From Massilistercora timonensis (GTDB lineage: Bacteria > Bacillota > Clostridia > Lachnospirales > Lachnospiraceae), in the NCBI RefSeq assembly GCF_900312975.1, contig NZ_LT990039.1:806001-870000 (forward strand): DNA of 64,000 nt, given 5' to 3'. The translations under genes were made by a program, and so were the position numbers. Shown here one piece after another: positions 1 through 8,305 of this stretch (the first letter of the stretch is position 1; each line of letters begins with the position of its first letter). The notes under the pieces were generated by a model. It was not told where the DNA came from, did no database searches, and saw only the letters and a list, made by a program, of their open reading frames with translations.

Positions 1-1920
1 GGAACCGGTCTCCTGCACCGGGTTCATGGCGATCCGTTCCTCCGTTTTCCCTTCGCCGTCCTCCGGTGTGATCCCTTCCACCTGATGGAAGATCTCCATG
101 AACTCTTTGCCGGTAATAGTCTCCTTCTCGATCAGGAAAGCCGCGATGTCATCCAGCGCCTTCCGGTGCTCACTCAGAAGCCGCTTAGCCTCCTCGTAGG
201 ATTCCTTCAGCATCTTCATGACTTCGTGATCGATCTCGGAAGCAGTCTCCTGACCACAGTTGGCCACCGGCCTTCCGTCCAGATACCGGTGCTGGATAGA
301 CTCCAGTCCGATAAGCCCGAATTTCTCGCTCATACCATACTGGGTGATCATGGCGCGGGCAATACTGGTGGCCTTCTCAATATCATTGGCCGCTCCTGTG
401 GTCACCGTGTCGAACACGATCTCCTCCGCCGCCCGGCCTGCCAGCATCCCTACCAGCATCGCCTGCAGCTCCTTCTTGGTGTTCAGGAATTTCTCTTCCT
501 CCGGCGTCTGCATCACATACCCAAGAGCCCCCATGGTCCGGGGCACGATGGTGATCTTCTGTACTGGCTCCGCATCCTTTTGCAGGGCGCTTACCAGCGC
601 ATGTCCCACTTCGTGGTAAGATACGATACGGCGCTCTTCCTGGCTCATGATCCGGTCCTTCTTCTCCTTACCCACCAGGACTACTTCTACCGCTTCAAAG
701 AGATCGGCCTGGCACACAGCGTTCCGCCCATGCTTCACCGCATTGATAGCCGCCTCGTTGATCATATTCGCAAGATCCGATCCCACCGCTCCTGAAGTTG
801 CCAGGGCGATGGCTTCCAGATCCACCGTCTCATCCATCCGCACATCCTTGGAATGTACTTTCAGCACGTCGATCCGTCCCTTCAGATCCGGCTTCTCCAC
901 AATGATCCGCCGGTCAAACCGACCAGGCCGCAGAAGCGCCGGGTCCAGGATCTCCGGACGGTTGGTGGCCGCCAGAAGGACCAGACCTTTGTTGCTCTCG
1001 AATCCGTCCATCTCCGCCAGCAGCTGGTTCAGCGTCTGCTCCCGCTCATCGTTGCTCCCCAGCTGATTATCCCTGCTCTTTCCGATAGCGTCGATCTCAT
1101 CGATGAAAATGATACAGGGCGCCATCTGCTGGGCCTGCTTGAACAGATCCCGGACTCTGGACGCACCCACGCCCACATACATCTCTACAAAAGCCGAGCC
1201 GCTTAAGGAGAAGAAGGGCACTTTTGCCTCTCCCGCCACAGCCTTGGCCAGCAGCGTCTTACCGGTTCCCGGAGGGCCTACCAGCAAGGCTCCTTTGGGA
1301 AGCTTGGCCCCCACGCTGGTATATTTCCCCGGATTGTGGAGGAAATCCACAACCTCCTGAAGGGACTCCTTGGCCTCGTCCTGGCCCGCCACATCCTGGA
1401 AGGTAACCCCGGTCTGCTTCTCCACATACATCTTGGCATTGCTTTTTCCAATGCCCATCACGCCTCCGCCTTTAGACATCTTTCTCGTCATCCATACGAA
1501 GGTTCCCACAATAAGAGCGATAGGCAGGAACGTCAGGAGTACGTTGAGCACCACTGCGGAAGTAGTGTCCGGGATCTCCTGGGAATACTTCACATTGGCC
1601 TTATAAAGACGGTCTGAAAGGGTATCGTCCTGCACCACGCCGGTGTAGTACTCCTTGGCCACCCGCTCGCCGTCCTGTTTCTTCGCCTTGATCAGCAGCC
1701 GGTCATTCTGGATCTGTACCTCCGCCACCTTGCCGTCGTCCACCATCTGAAGGAACTTGTCGTAAGTGATCTCCTCCTCCGTCCCGGTCCCCTGGAACTG
1801 AAAAAGCGCCAGGACCAGGATGGTGGTGATCAAAGTCACTAAAACTACAAAAGAGATCCCTTGCCTGTTATTTCTGTTGGGATCCTGATTATTTCTATTC
1901 TGATTGTTCTGGTTGTCCAT
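1..1920 (-). CDS. ftsH: FtsH, membrane-anchored ATP-dependent zinc metalloprotease (3' end beyond the window)
   Basis: AAA+ protease that extracts and degrades membrane proteins and some regulators at the cytoplasmic membrane. The frame runs from an ATG at 1920 to base 1 without a stop, so about 640 residues are visible and the C-terminal tail is missing. Two membrane segments (about residues 22-41 and 125-145) bracket a short external domain. After them come Walker A GPPGTGKT near 210, Walker B FIDEID, the arginine-finger stretch ending RPGRFDR, and the zinc site HEVGH near 435. A GGAGGAAAAAA ribosome site abuts the start. The first 20 residues are unusually Asn/Gln-rich. Family assignment is certain. 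Confidence 0.97.
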   Translation of the reverse strand, partial: MDNQNNQNRNNQDPNRNNRQGISFVVLVTLITTILVLALFQFQGTGTEEEITYDKFLQMVDDGKVAEVQIQNDRLLIKAKKQDGERVAKEYYTGVVQDDTLSDRLYKANVKYSQEIPDTTSAVVLNVLLTFLPIALIVGTFVWMTRKMSKGGGVMGIGKSNAKMYVEKQTGVTFQDVAGQDEAKESLQEVVDFLHNPGKYTSVGAKLPKGALLVGPPGTGKTLLAKAVAGEAKVPFFSLSGSAFVEMYVGVGASRVRDLFKQAQQMAPCIIFIDEIDAIGKSRDNQLGSNDEREQTLNQLLAEMDGFESNKGLVLLAATNRPEILDPALLRPGRFDRRIIVEKPDLKGRIDVLKVHSKDVRMDETVDLEAIALATSGAVGSDLANMINEAAINAVKHGRNAVCQADLFEAVEVVLVGKEKKDRIMSQEERRIVSYHEVGHALVSALQKDAEPVQKITIVPRTMGALGYVMQTPEEEKFLNTKKELQAMLVGMLAGRAAEEIVFDTVTTGAANDIEKATSIARAMITQYGMSEKFGLIGLESIQHRYLDGRPVANCGQETASEIDHEVMKMLKESYEEAKRLLSEHRKALDDIAAFLIEKETITGKEFMEIFHQVEGITPEDGEGKTEERIAMNPVQETGS

Positions 1921-1945
1921 TTTTTTCCTCCTGTATTTCTCTTAC

Positions 1946-1974
1946 ATTATACGGACAGCCCTGCCAGAAATCAA
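1946..1974 (-). promoter_or_regulatory. Promoter of ftsH
   Basis: On the minus strand TTGATT (1974-1969), a 17-base spacer and TATAAT (1951-1946) give a near-consensus sigma-70/SigA promoter about 26 bases upstream of the ftsH start. Confidence 0.7.
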
Positions 1975-2052
1975 CAAAAACATAGATTTATCATATTCTT
2001 TTTATACTTTTTTTATGCCTTTTTGGCCCCCTCTTTTTTCCTGCAGAAAAGA

Positions 2053-2082
2053 TTGTAAACTTCTTCTCTTTTGTAGTATACT
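2053..2082 (+). promoter_or_regulatory. Promoter of the DUF1846 gene
   Basis: TTGTAA (2053-2058), 18-base spacer, TATACT (2077-2082), about 50 bases upstream of the DUF1846 start and divergent from the ftsH promoter. Confidence 0.55.
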
Positions 2083-2131
2083 AGTAAGGTATTAGAAAAA
2101 CGAGCACAATAGAGACATAAGAGGAATGAGA

Positions 2132-3607
2132 ATGAAAACAGGATTTGACAACGAAAAGTATCTGCAGATGCAGTCCTCCCACATCCGGGAACGGATCAGC
2201 CATTTTGACAACAAGCTTTATCTGGAGTTCGGCGGCAAGCTGTTCGACGATTATCACGCTTCCCGGGTTCTCCCCGGGTTTCAGCCCAACAGTAAGATGC
2301 GCATGCTCATGCAGCTCTCCTCCCAGGCGGAGATCATCATCGTGATCAGCGCGGACGATATCGAGAAGAACAAAATCCGCGGAGATCTGGGCATCACCTA
2401 TGATGTGGACGTGCTGCGCCTCATGTCCGTCTTCAAAAGCCACGGACTTTTTGTCGGCAGCGTGGTGATCACAAAATACAGCGGCCAGGAGAGCGCCGCC
2501 CTCTTCAAGAACCGGCTGGAGAAACTGGGGATCAAGGTATACCGTCATTATCCCATCCAGGGATATCCCACTAACATCCCGCTGATCGTCAGCGAGGAGG
2601 GATATGGCAAGAACGACTACATTGAGACCTCCAGGCCCCTGGTGGTGGTAACGGCTCCCGGTCCTGGAAGCGGCAAGATGGCCGTCTGCCTGTCCCAGCT
2701 CTACCATGAGCACAAGCGGGGCGTGTGCGCAGGCTATGCCAAATTCGAGACCTTCCCCATCTGGAATATTCCTCTGAAGCACCCGGTGAACCTGGCTTAT
2801 GAGGCGGCCACTGCGGATCTCAACGACGTCAACATGATCGACCCCTTCCATCTGGAAGCCTACGGAGAGACCACCGTCAACTACAACCGGGACGTAGAGA
2901 TCTTCCCGGTGCTGAACGCCATCTTCCAGCGGATCTACGGAGAGAGCCCCTATAAATCTCCCACGGACATGGGAGTCAACATGGCCGGAAACTGTATCTG
3001 CGACGACGAAGCCTGCCGGGAGGCCTCCCGCCAGGAGATCATCCGCAGGTATTACGACTCCCTGCGCCGGCTTCTCATCGGAGCCTGCTCCGACGCAGAG
3101 GTCTATAAGATCGAGATGCTCATGAACCAGGCCGGCGTCACCGTCCATGACCGTCCGGTGGTGGATGCGGCTCTTAAGCGGGCGGAGGAAACCGGCGGCC
3201 CGGCGGCAGCGCTCCAGCTTCACGACGGGCGCATGATCACAGGCAAGACCACCGACCTTCTGGGAGCTTCCGCAGCCCTGCTTTTGAACGCGCTGAAGGA
3301 GCTGGCAGGCATTGACCATGACCGGCATGTAATTTCCCCGGAGGCCATCGAGCCTATCCAGAAGCTGAAGACCCAGTATCTGGGCAGCCGCAATCCAAGG
3401 CTTCACACAGACGAGGTGCTGATCGCCCTGTCTGTCAGCGCCGCCACAGACCCGGTAGCGCAAAAAGCCCTGGATCAGATCCCCAATCTGAAAGGCTGCC
3501 AGGCCCATACTTCTGTCATGGTGGGATCTGTGGATCTGAAGCAGTTCAAAAAGCTGTCTATACAGGCTACCTTTGAACCAAAATATGAGAAAAATTCTGT
3601 ATTTTAA
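2132..3607 (+). CDS. DUF1846 family protein of unknown function
   Basis: Conserved soluble protein of about 491 residues. The length and the whole sequence match the DUF1846 family, which is widespread in Firmicutes and has no established reaction. A glycine-rich APGPGSGKMA stretch near residue 175 resembles a nucleotide-binding loop, but this is only a resemblance. I prefer the ATG at 2132 to the one at 2126, because GAGGA at 2121-2125 is then 6 bases away instead of touching the start codon. The gene is monocistronic, divergent from ftsH, and ends in a large palindrome of the dispersed GGGGACGT repeat family. No signal peptide or membrane segment is seen. Confidence 0.85.
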   Translation: MKTGFDNEKYLQMQSSHIRERISHFDNKLYLEFGGKLFDDYHASRVLPGFQPNSKMRMLMQLSSQAEIIIVISADDIEKNKIRGDLGITYDVDVLRLMSVFKSHGLFVGSVVITKYSGQESAALFKNRLEKLGIKVYRHYPIQGYPTNIPLIVSEEGYGKNDYIETSRPLVVVTAPGPGSGKMAVCLSQLYHEHKRGVCAGYAKFETFPIWNIPLKHPVNLAYEAATADLNDVNMIDPFHLEAYGETTVNYNRDVEIFPVLNAIFQRIYGESPYKSPTDMGVNMAGNCICDDEACREASRQEIIRRYYDSLRRLLIGACSDAEVYKIEMLMNQAGVTVHDRPVVDAALKRAEETGGPAAALQLHDGRMITGKTTDLLGASAALLLNALKELAGIDHDRHVISPEAIEPIQKLKTQYLGSRNPRLHTDEVLIALSVSAATDPVAQKALDQIPNLKGCQAHTSVMVGSVDLKQFKKLSIQATFEPKYEKNSVF

Positions 3608-3612
3608 AAATC

Positions 3613-3654
3613 AGTTGGGGACGTGTTCTTTTTATAAAGAACACGTCCCCAACT
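3613..3654. repeat. Dispersed GGGGACGT palindrome, copy 1 (19-bp arms)
   Basis: A perfect inverted repeat: AGTTGGGGACGTGTTCTTT at 3613-3631, a 4-base loop TTAT, and the reverse complement at 3636-3654. It lies between the convergent DUF1846 and UbiB-like genes, touches the UbiB stop codon, and may serve both as terminator and as a mobile palindromic repeat. Its core GGGGACGTG is shared with copies at 7.2, 35.4 and 36.9 kb. Confidence 0.85.
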
Positions 3655-5242
3655 ATTTCCTGGAAAAGATATGCTTGATAAATACATACATCACGATCAC
3701 AAAGGCGATGAGATAACCAAAGGCTCCCAGTGCCGGGATCCCCATGATCTTAGGCTTCATGTCCGTGGTGCAGATAATGCTGGAACTGATCAGCAGAGCC
3801 ATCACCCACAGACCCATCACGATGTTGCGGACCAGACGCCTGAGAAGCTGGCTTAAATCCCCGGAAGCGTGAAGATCCATGTTGATCCGGGTCTGGCCCT
3901 TCAGACTCCCCTGGAGAAACTCCGCCATCAGAGAAGGAATATCCACCGCTCTGTGAAGAGAACGGTACAGGGCCTTGCCGCCTTTTTTGAATTCTGCCTT
4001 CCAGTCCAGTTTCTGGATGAAATCCGCCTTGATCCTGGCCGCCGCGATCTCTGTCATATTGATCTCCGGCGTGATCTCCGCCAGAACTCCCTCCATATGG
4101 GTAAGGCCTCTGGCCAGCATGGTAAGGCCGTGAGGCATGGAGATCCGGTTCTCTTTCATCACATCCATCAGATCCTGCATCACTTCGCCGATGTCGATGG
4201 TCCCCATGTCCGCGCTTCCATACTTGGACATAAGATCACTGATGTCCTGATAGAGCCGGTTTCGGTCCGGTTTCCCCCGGAAATCTCCCAGGGCCAGCAC
4301 CGCCTCCTGGATCAGCCCTATGTCTCCGGAGGCCACGCCCCGGATCACCTCGCCGATCAGCTCCCGGTCCCGTTCCGTCAGCCGTCCCATCATACCCATA
4401 TCCAGCCAGACGATCTTGCCGCCCCGGATCCGAACATTTCCCGGATGAGGATCTGCGTGGAAGAACCCGTCTTCCATCACCTGCTTGATATAGTTGTCTA
4501 CAAATTTCCTGCCGATCTCCTTTAAGTCGTATCCATTTTCCAGAAGATCCTCCCTGGCATTGATGGGAAATCCTTCCACATACTCCATCACCAGCACATG
4601 GGTGGTGGTGTGTTCTTTGTAGAGCTTCGGCGTCTCCACGAAGACCACATCCTGGTTCTTCCTGGCAAACTCCTCCGCATTGGCCGCCTCAGTGAGAAAG
4701 TTCATCTCCTCCTGGGTGGTCATCCACAGTTCGTCCAGCACCATGTCAAGATCCACCAGCCCCCGCAGGGTAGTGACCGGCAGGAGTTTGGCCGCCTTAT
4801 GCAGAAGGCCGATGTCCCTTGCCATCACTTCATAGATCCCTTTACGCTGAACCTTCACCACCACCTGCTCCCCCGACTGGAGAATGGCCCGATGGACCTG
4901 GGCGATGGACGCGGAGCCGATGGGTGTTTCCTCGATCTCCCGGAACACTTCCGTCCAGGGATACCCGTAGGACTCCTGGATCACCTCCGCCACTTCCGCA
5001 AACGGCATGGGCGCCACTTCCGAGTGGAGGCGCATCAGTTCGTCGCAGTACCGTTTGGGCAGGATGTCCGAATGCATGGACATGATCTGACCCAGCTTGA
5101 TATAGGTGGGTCCCAGATCTTCCAGGATCATCCGCAGCTTCTCCGGACTTACGCCCCTGGTGATCTCGTGCTTGTGGAGCACCGCCGTCATCTCCCGCAG
5201 TCTGGAACTGTAGGTTTTACTTTCTTCTTTGTCTTTACTCAT
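3653..5242 (-). CDS. ABC1/AarF/UbiB family atypical kinase-like protein
   Basis: 529 residues with the ABC1 family signature: KLGQIMSMHSDILP near residue 50 (the KxGQ motif that limits canonical kinase activity), the A/G-rich loop with VVVKVQRKG, and the catalytic-site region HADPHPGNVRI followed by WLDMGMMG. Two C-terminal hydrophobic segments (about 470-520) anchor it in the membrane. Family members support ubiquinone synthesis or act as ATPases on lipids. A fermentative anaerobe is not expected to make ubiquinone, so an envelope-lipid role is more likely here (inference). The start overlaps the upstream phasin-like gene by 8 bases, implying translational coupling. Confidence 0.9.
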   Translation of the reverse strand: MSKDKEESKTYSSRLREMTAVLHKHEITRGVSPEKLRMILEDLGPTYIKLGQIMSMHSDILPKRYCDELMRLHSEVAPMPFAEVAEVIQESYGYPWTEVFREIEETPIGSASIAQVHRAILQSGEQVVVKVQRKGIYEVMARDIGLLHKAAKLLPVTTLRGLVDLDMVLDELWMTTQEEMNFLTEAANAEEFARKNQDVVFVETPKLYKEHTTTHVLVMEYVEGFPINAREDLLENGYDLKEIGRKFVDNYIKQVMEDGFFHADPHPGNVRIRGGKIVWLDMGMMGRLTERDRELIGEVIRGVASGDIGLIQEAVLALGDFRGKPDRNRLYQDISDLMSKYGSADMGTIDIGEVMQDLMDVMKENRISMPHGLTMLARGLTHMEGVLAEITPEINMTEIAAARIKADFIQKLDWKAEFKKGGKALYRSLHRAVDIPSLMAEFLQGSLKGQTRINMDLHASGDLSQLLRRLVRNIVMGLWVMALLISSSIICTTDMKPKIMGIPALGAFGYLIAFVIVMYVFIKHIFSRK

Positions 5243-5579
5243 TCAAATCTCCGGATTCCGCTTCCGGCTCCGGCGCCTCCTGTTCTTCCATCTTCCGGAG
5301 CTGGGCCTTCAGCTGATCCAGCTGCTCCGGTGTCATCTTCTCCAGAAGTTCGCCAAGTTCCTCAGGAGAAGAGGGCTTCACAGACACATTTACCTTGTCT
5401 TTTACCGTCTCCTTCAGATTGTGCTTCAGCTCCTGGTTAAGGGCTTTTCCCTGCTCAACGGTCAGTTCTCCCTTTTTCACCAGCTCGTCCAGAATCTCTT
5501 TTGATTTTTCCGAGGTCACTGCGATGGTCCCCACGCCTGCAAGTAAGATTTTTTTGATTCCATCTCCTAAATTTTCCAT
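5235..5579 (-). CDS. Small helical phasin-like protein coupled to the UbiB-like kinase
   Basis: 114 residues, mostly charged helix: a short apolar start (ILLAGVGTIAVTSEK), then a probable coiled coil, then an acidic Glu/Pro-rich tail. The pattern resembles the phasin / polyhydroxyalkanoate granule-associated family often found next to ABC1 kinases in Firmicutes. No granule synthase is nearby. A strong AAAGGAG site precedes the ATG at 5579. The TAA stop lies inside the start region of the UbiB-like gene (8-base overlap), so the two are made together. Function unknown; an accessory role for the kinase is an inference from coupling. Confidence 0.75.
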   Translation of the reverse strand: MENLGDGIKKILLAGVGTIAVTSEKSKEILDELVKKGELTVEQGKALNQELKHNLKETVKDKVNVSVKPSSPEELGELLEKMTPEQLDQLKAQLRKMEEQEAPEPEAESGDLNE

Positions 5580-5615
5580 ATTCTTAAACTCCTTTCCGGT
5601 ATTTTTTTATAGATT

Positions 5616-5993
5616 TTATATAAGCCCCAACACAGCCAGAAGTTTAGGCCCGAAGATAATCACTCCGATCACCGCGGCTGCGATCGCCGCGATCAGCACC
5701 GCGCCGGCAGCGGTATCCTTCGCCTTCTTGGCCAGCGGATGGTAATCCTCGCTTGCCAGGTCCACCACCGCCTCCACCGCCGTGTTGACCAGTTCAAGCC
5801 CCAGGATCAGGCCAAACAGGATCAGGCAGATACACCACTCTGTCTTCGAAAGTCCCAGCCAGATCCCCGCCAGCACCACCAGCACTGTGGCCACGCAATG
5901 GATCTGCATATTTCGCTCCCTTCGGATACATGTAAAAATTCCCTCAAAGGCATAGCCAAAACTTTTATACAGAGGATTCTTCTTCTCTTTCAT
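5616..5993 (-). CDS. dgkA: Diacylglycerol/undecaprenol kinase (DgkA family)
   Basis: 125-residue integral membrane kinase. The conserved motif ELVNTAVEAVVDL sits in the middle, with three hydrophobic helices around it and a basic N terminus, at the family's usual length. In Gram-positive bacteria this family mainly phosphorylates undecaprenol to recycle the cell-wall lipid carrier. It is followed after 36 bases by the phasin-like/UbiB-like pair on the same strand, so a small membrane-lipid operon is plausible. Family certain; substrate inferred from relatives. Confidence 0.93.
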   Translation of the reverse strand: MKEKKNPLYKSFGYAFEGIFTCIRRERNMQIHCVATVLVVLAGIWLGLSKTEWCICLILFGLILGLELVNTAVEAVVDLASEDYHPLAKKAKDTAAGAVLIAAIAAAVIGVIIFGPKLLAVLGLI

Positions 5994-6081
5994 CTGATCC
6001 CATCTCCCTGCGCCCGGATGGCCGGGCCATTCCTTTGTCTGTCTCTATTGTAGCAAATTCCCGGCCCGAGAACCACCCCTT

Positions 6082-6110
6082 TTCACAGATTCCCCTGCCC
6101 TGAATATACT
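6082..6110 (+). promoter_or_regulatory. Promoter of the NMT1-type lipoprotein gene
   Basis: TTCACA (6082-6087), 17-base spacer, TATACT (6105-6110), followed 36 bases later by AAAAGGAGGATTTT and the ATG at 6147. Confidence 0.55.
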
Positions 6111-6146
6111 ATCCTTAGCAGTTTCCTTGCGCAAAAGGAGGATTTT

Positions 6147-7166
6147 ATGAAAAAGCGATTTACCGCCCTTTTACTTGTCGCTCTTATGCTGAGCGCCGCT
6201 GTGTGCGCCTGCGCTGCCAAAGAAGAAGGCGCTGCGGGAGAAAACCTTCCGAAAAAAACGAAAGTGGTCCTCAACGAGGTGGCTCACTCCATCTTCTATG
6301 CGCCCATGTATGTGGCCATCGAAGAAGGATATTTCCAGGAAGAAGGCATCGACCTGGAACTGGTGACCGGATTTGGCGCCGACAAGACAATGACCGCCGT
6401 CCTCTCCGACAGCGCGGACATTGGATTTATGGGCTCGGAAGCCTCTATCTACACCTACAATGAAGGCGCCACTGACCACGTAGTCAACTTCGCCCAGCTC
6501 ACCCAGCGGGCCGGCAATTTCCTTGTAGCCCGCCAGGAGATGCCTGACTTTACCTGGGAAGACCTGAAAGGGACCGACGTCCTGGGAGGGAGAAAAGGCG
6601 GCATGCCTCAGATGGTCTTCGAGTATATCTTGAAACAAAATGGCATTGACCCGGCTAAGGATGTAGCTATTGACCAGAGCATCGACTTTGGCTCTACTGC
6701 CGCCGCTTTCGCGGAAGGCCAGGCGGACTTCACCGTAGAGTTTGAACCGGGCGCCACCAGTCTGGAGCAGGAAGGCAAAGGCTATGTTGTGGCCTCCCTG
6801 GGCACAGACAGCGGATACGTTCCCTACACGGCATTCTCCGCCAAACAGAGCTACCTGGATGAGAACCCGGATGTGATCCAGGGATTCACCAATGCGCTGC
6901 AGAAAGGAATGGACTTTGTGCAGGCCCACACCCCGGAAGAGATCGCCGCCGTCATAGAACCCCAGTTTAAGGAGACAGACCTTGACACCATCACCACCAT
7001 CGTCTCCCGCTATTACGAACAGGACACCTGGAAAGACAATCTGATCTTCCAGGAAGAAAGCTTCGACCTGCTCCAGGATATCCTGGATGAGGCCGGAGAA
7101 CTCTCCAAACGCGCTTCCTACGCGGATCTGGTGACCACAGAATTCGCCGAAAAAGCAGCCCGGTAA
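6147..7166 (+). CDS. NMT1/SsuA-type ABC transporter substrate-binding lipoprotein, without partner genes
   Basis: 339 residues. A basic/hydrophobic signal peptide is followed by a lipobox-like VCAC, so the mature protein should be lipid-anchored outside the membrane. The body matches the NMT1/THI5-like periplasmic-binding fold (HSIFYAPMYVAIEEGYFQEEGIDL near the start of the mature part), used for thiamin precursors, sulfonates, nitrate and similar small ligands. No permease or ATPase lies beside it, so it either works with a transporter elsewhere or is an orphan. It sits alone between divergent dgkA and a convergent small gene, and ends in a composite palindromic repeat. Ligand cannot be told from sequence. 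Confidence 0.88.
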   Translation: MKKRFTALLLVALMLSAAVCACAAKEEGAAGENLPKKTKVVLNEVAHSIFYAPMYVAIEEGYFQEEGIDLELVTGFGADKTMTAVLSDSADIGFMGSEASIYTYNEGATDHVVNFAQLTQRAGNFLVARQEMPDFTWEDLKGTDVLGGRKGGMPQMVFEYILKQNGIDPAKDVAIDQSIDFGSTAAAFAEGQADFTVEFEPGATSLEQEGKGYVVASLGTDSGYVPYTAFSAKQSYLDENPDVIQGFTNALQKGMDFVQAHTPEEIAAVIEPQFKETDLDTITTIVSRYYEQDTWKDNLIFQEESFDLLQDILDEAGELSKRASYADLVTTEFAEKAAR

Positions 7167-7171
7167 TCAAG

Positions 7172-7226
7172 TGGGGACGTGGTATTTTTAAAAATACCAC
7201 GTCCCAGATTGAAAATACCCTGTCCC
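7172..7226. repeat. Dispersed GGGGACGT palindrome, copy 2, with a GGGTATTTTC side module
   Basis: Bases 7174-7205 are a perfect 32-bp palindrome with no loop (GGGACGTGGTATTTTT then its complement). It is followed by a 21-base side module (7206-7226) that reads GGGACAGGGTATTTTC on the minus strand. Copy 3 at 35.4 kb has the same two modules in the opposite orientation. It lies between the convergent lipoprotein and MraZ-like genes. Confidence 0.85.
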
Positions 7227-7229
7227 TTT

Positions 7230-7517
7230 TTACATTGTCTCTCCAAAATTCAACTCAATGGAAGTGATACACCCCTTGATCTCTACCTTCCGCCCCTCAT
7301 ATCTCCCCGGTACATGGAGCATATTCCGCTTATCCACATGGGGCGTAAAGATTTCGCCCCCTTTTTTCACTTTCAACGGCCCAACCTCATCAGAGATGTA
7401 AAGCAGGTCCGGCCCCACCCACGTTCCATAGATCTTCCGCTTCCTCAAATGATATTCCACTGGCATCGCGACTCTCGACTTGTTGACCTCTGTTGTTTTT
7501 TCTCCGATTGCAAACAT
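7230..7517 (-). CDS. Small hypothetical protein, possibly AbrB/MraZ-like
   Basis: About 95 residues. I chose the ATG at 7517 over 7529 because GGAG lies 6 bases before it. The C-terminal half (LHVPGRYEGRKVEIKGCITSIELN) loosely follows the second swapped-hairpin repeat of MraZ/SpoVT-AbrB proteins, and the N-terminal half could be a first repeat, but the match is weak. It starts 27 bases after the carD-like stop on the same strand, so the two are likely co-transcribed. DNA binding is a guess; otherwise function unknown. Confidence 0.6.
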   Translation of the reverse strand: MFAIGEKTTEVNKSRVAMPVEYHLRKRKIYGTWVGPDLLYISDEVGPLKVKKGGEIFTPHVDKRNMLHVPGRYEGRKVEIKGCITSIELNFGETM

Positions 7518-7544
7518 TTGATTCTCCATCCTGCTTTTGAATTC

Positions 7545-8045
7545 TCAGCCTTTTATCTGCTCAATGATATACTCCTTGATCTCCGCCCGCGGCTTTTTAA
7601 GCGCCGTGGCCAGTTCCCCGGTGAGGAACCGCTCCGCGCTGCTTAAGTACCGCTCGTCCATCCCTACTGCCTTCTTTCCGCAGGCCAGACGTTTCTCCCG
7701 CCTGAGATAGGTGGTCTTGATCACCGCGACCCACTTCTGGCACTGGTTGCTCAGAAGCGCTTCTTTATAAAACACCTCTCTTTTTTTCTCATCTGCTATC
7801 TGCAGATCCTCCGCCTCTCGCAGCTGTTCGATCAGCGTTCTGGCTTCCTTAGCGGAAATGATCTCTCTGATCTGCCTTTTTTCATTGTTTACAGGGGTAT
7901 AAACGGTTCCTCCCGCATCGTACAGAGGCTTCAGCGTATAATATTCTTTCTCCCTGTCCGAACAGCTCATCTCCAGCTTCCCGACATCGATCACTTCACA
8001 GACACCTTCTTTATAATGCGCCACATAATCGCCGACCTTAAACAT
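7545..8045 (-). CDS. CarD-like transcriptional regulator
   Basis: 166 residues. The N terminus MFKVGDYVAHYKEGVCEVIDV is the Tudor-like RNA-polymerase interaction domain of CarD/CdnL proteins, which bind the beta subunit and alter promoter-complex stability. The C-terminal part is helical and charged (about residues 65-160), as in the DNA-binding helical domain. A perfect AGGAGG site precedes the ATG. Upstream is a leader with a long hairpin followed by a T run. It is co-directional with the small MraZ-like gene. Family confident; regulon unknown. Confidence 0.88.
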   Translation of the reverse strand: MFKVGDYVAHYKEGVCEVIDVGKLEMSCSDREKEYYTLKPLYDAGGTVYTPVNNEKRQIREIISAKEARTLIEQLREAEDLQIADEKKREVFYKEALLSNQCQKWVAVIKTTYLRREKRLACGKKAVGMDERYLSSAERFLTGELATALKKPRAEIKEYIIEQIKG

Positions 8046-8076
8046 GTTTAACCTCCTTTTCGTTTTTAACGCTCAT

Positions 8077-8130
8077 AAAAACTGGCATACAGTAAGGCAG
8101 CCGACTGCCTGTAGACTGTACGCCAGTTTT
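8077..8130 (-). promoter_or_regulatory. Long hairpin with T tail in the carD leader (possible attenuator)
   Basis: An imperfect palindrome of about 53 bases: AAAACTGGC at 8078-8086 pairs with GCCAGTTTT at 8122-8130, and inner blocks ACAGT/ACTGT and AGGCAG/CTGCCT also pair. Read on the minus strand it ends in TTTTT, which is terminator-like, only about 30 bases before the carD start. It lies between a candidate promoter and the gene, so read-through control is possible. Confidence 0.6.
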
Positions 8131-8187
8131 CACTCGCTTACATCTATGAAGTTCTTCCCTACATTGCCATCAAGCTCTTATAGAGTT

Positions 8188-8216
8188 ATTATAACACCTT
8201 TCTTCCATAAATGTAA
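8188..8216 (-). promoter_or_regulatory. Candidate promoter of the carD-like gene
   Basis: On the minus strand TTACAT (8216-8211), 17-base spacer, TATAAT (8193-8188). The -10 is perfect and the -35 weak. The implied leader is about 135 bases and contains the hairpin at 8077-8130. The whole 8046-8305 interval holds no other gene. Confidence 0.45.
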
Positions 8217-8305
8217 GAATTTTTATCTTTTTTTCTGATAACATTTGTCTATATTTATTGAGTCACCTACATATACATAAACAAATGCCAAAAAGAGGGC
8301 GATCC

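Noticed and set aside
2081..3508. 475-residue minus-strand frame
   Set aside because: It is the antisense of the DUF1846 gene, with no recognisable family and no ribosome site; the plus-strand protein is a known family.
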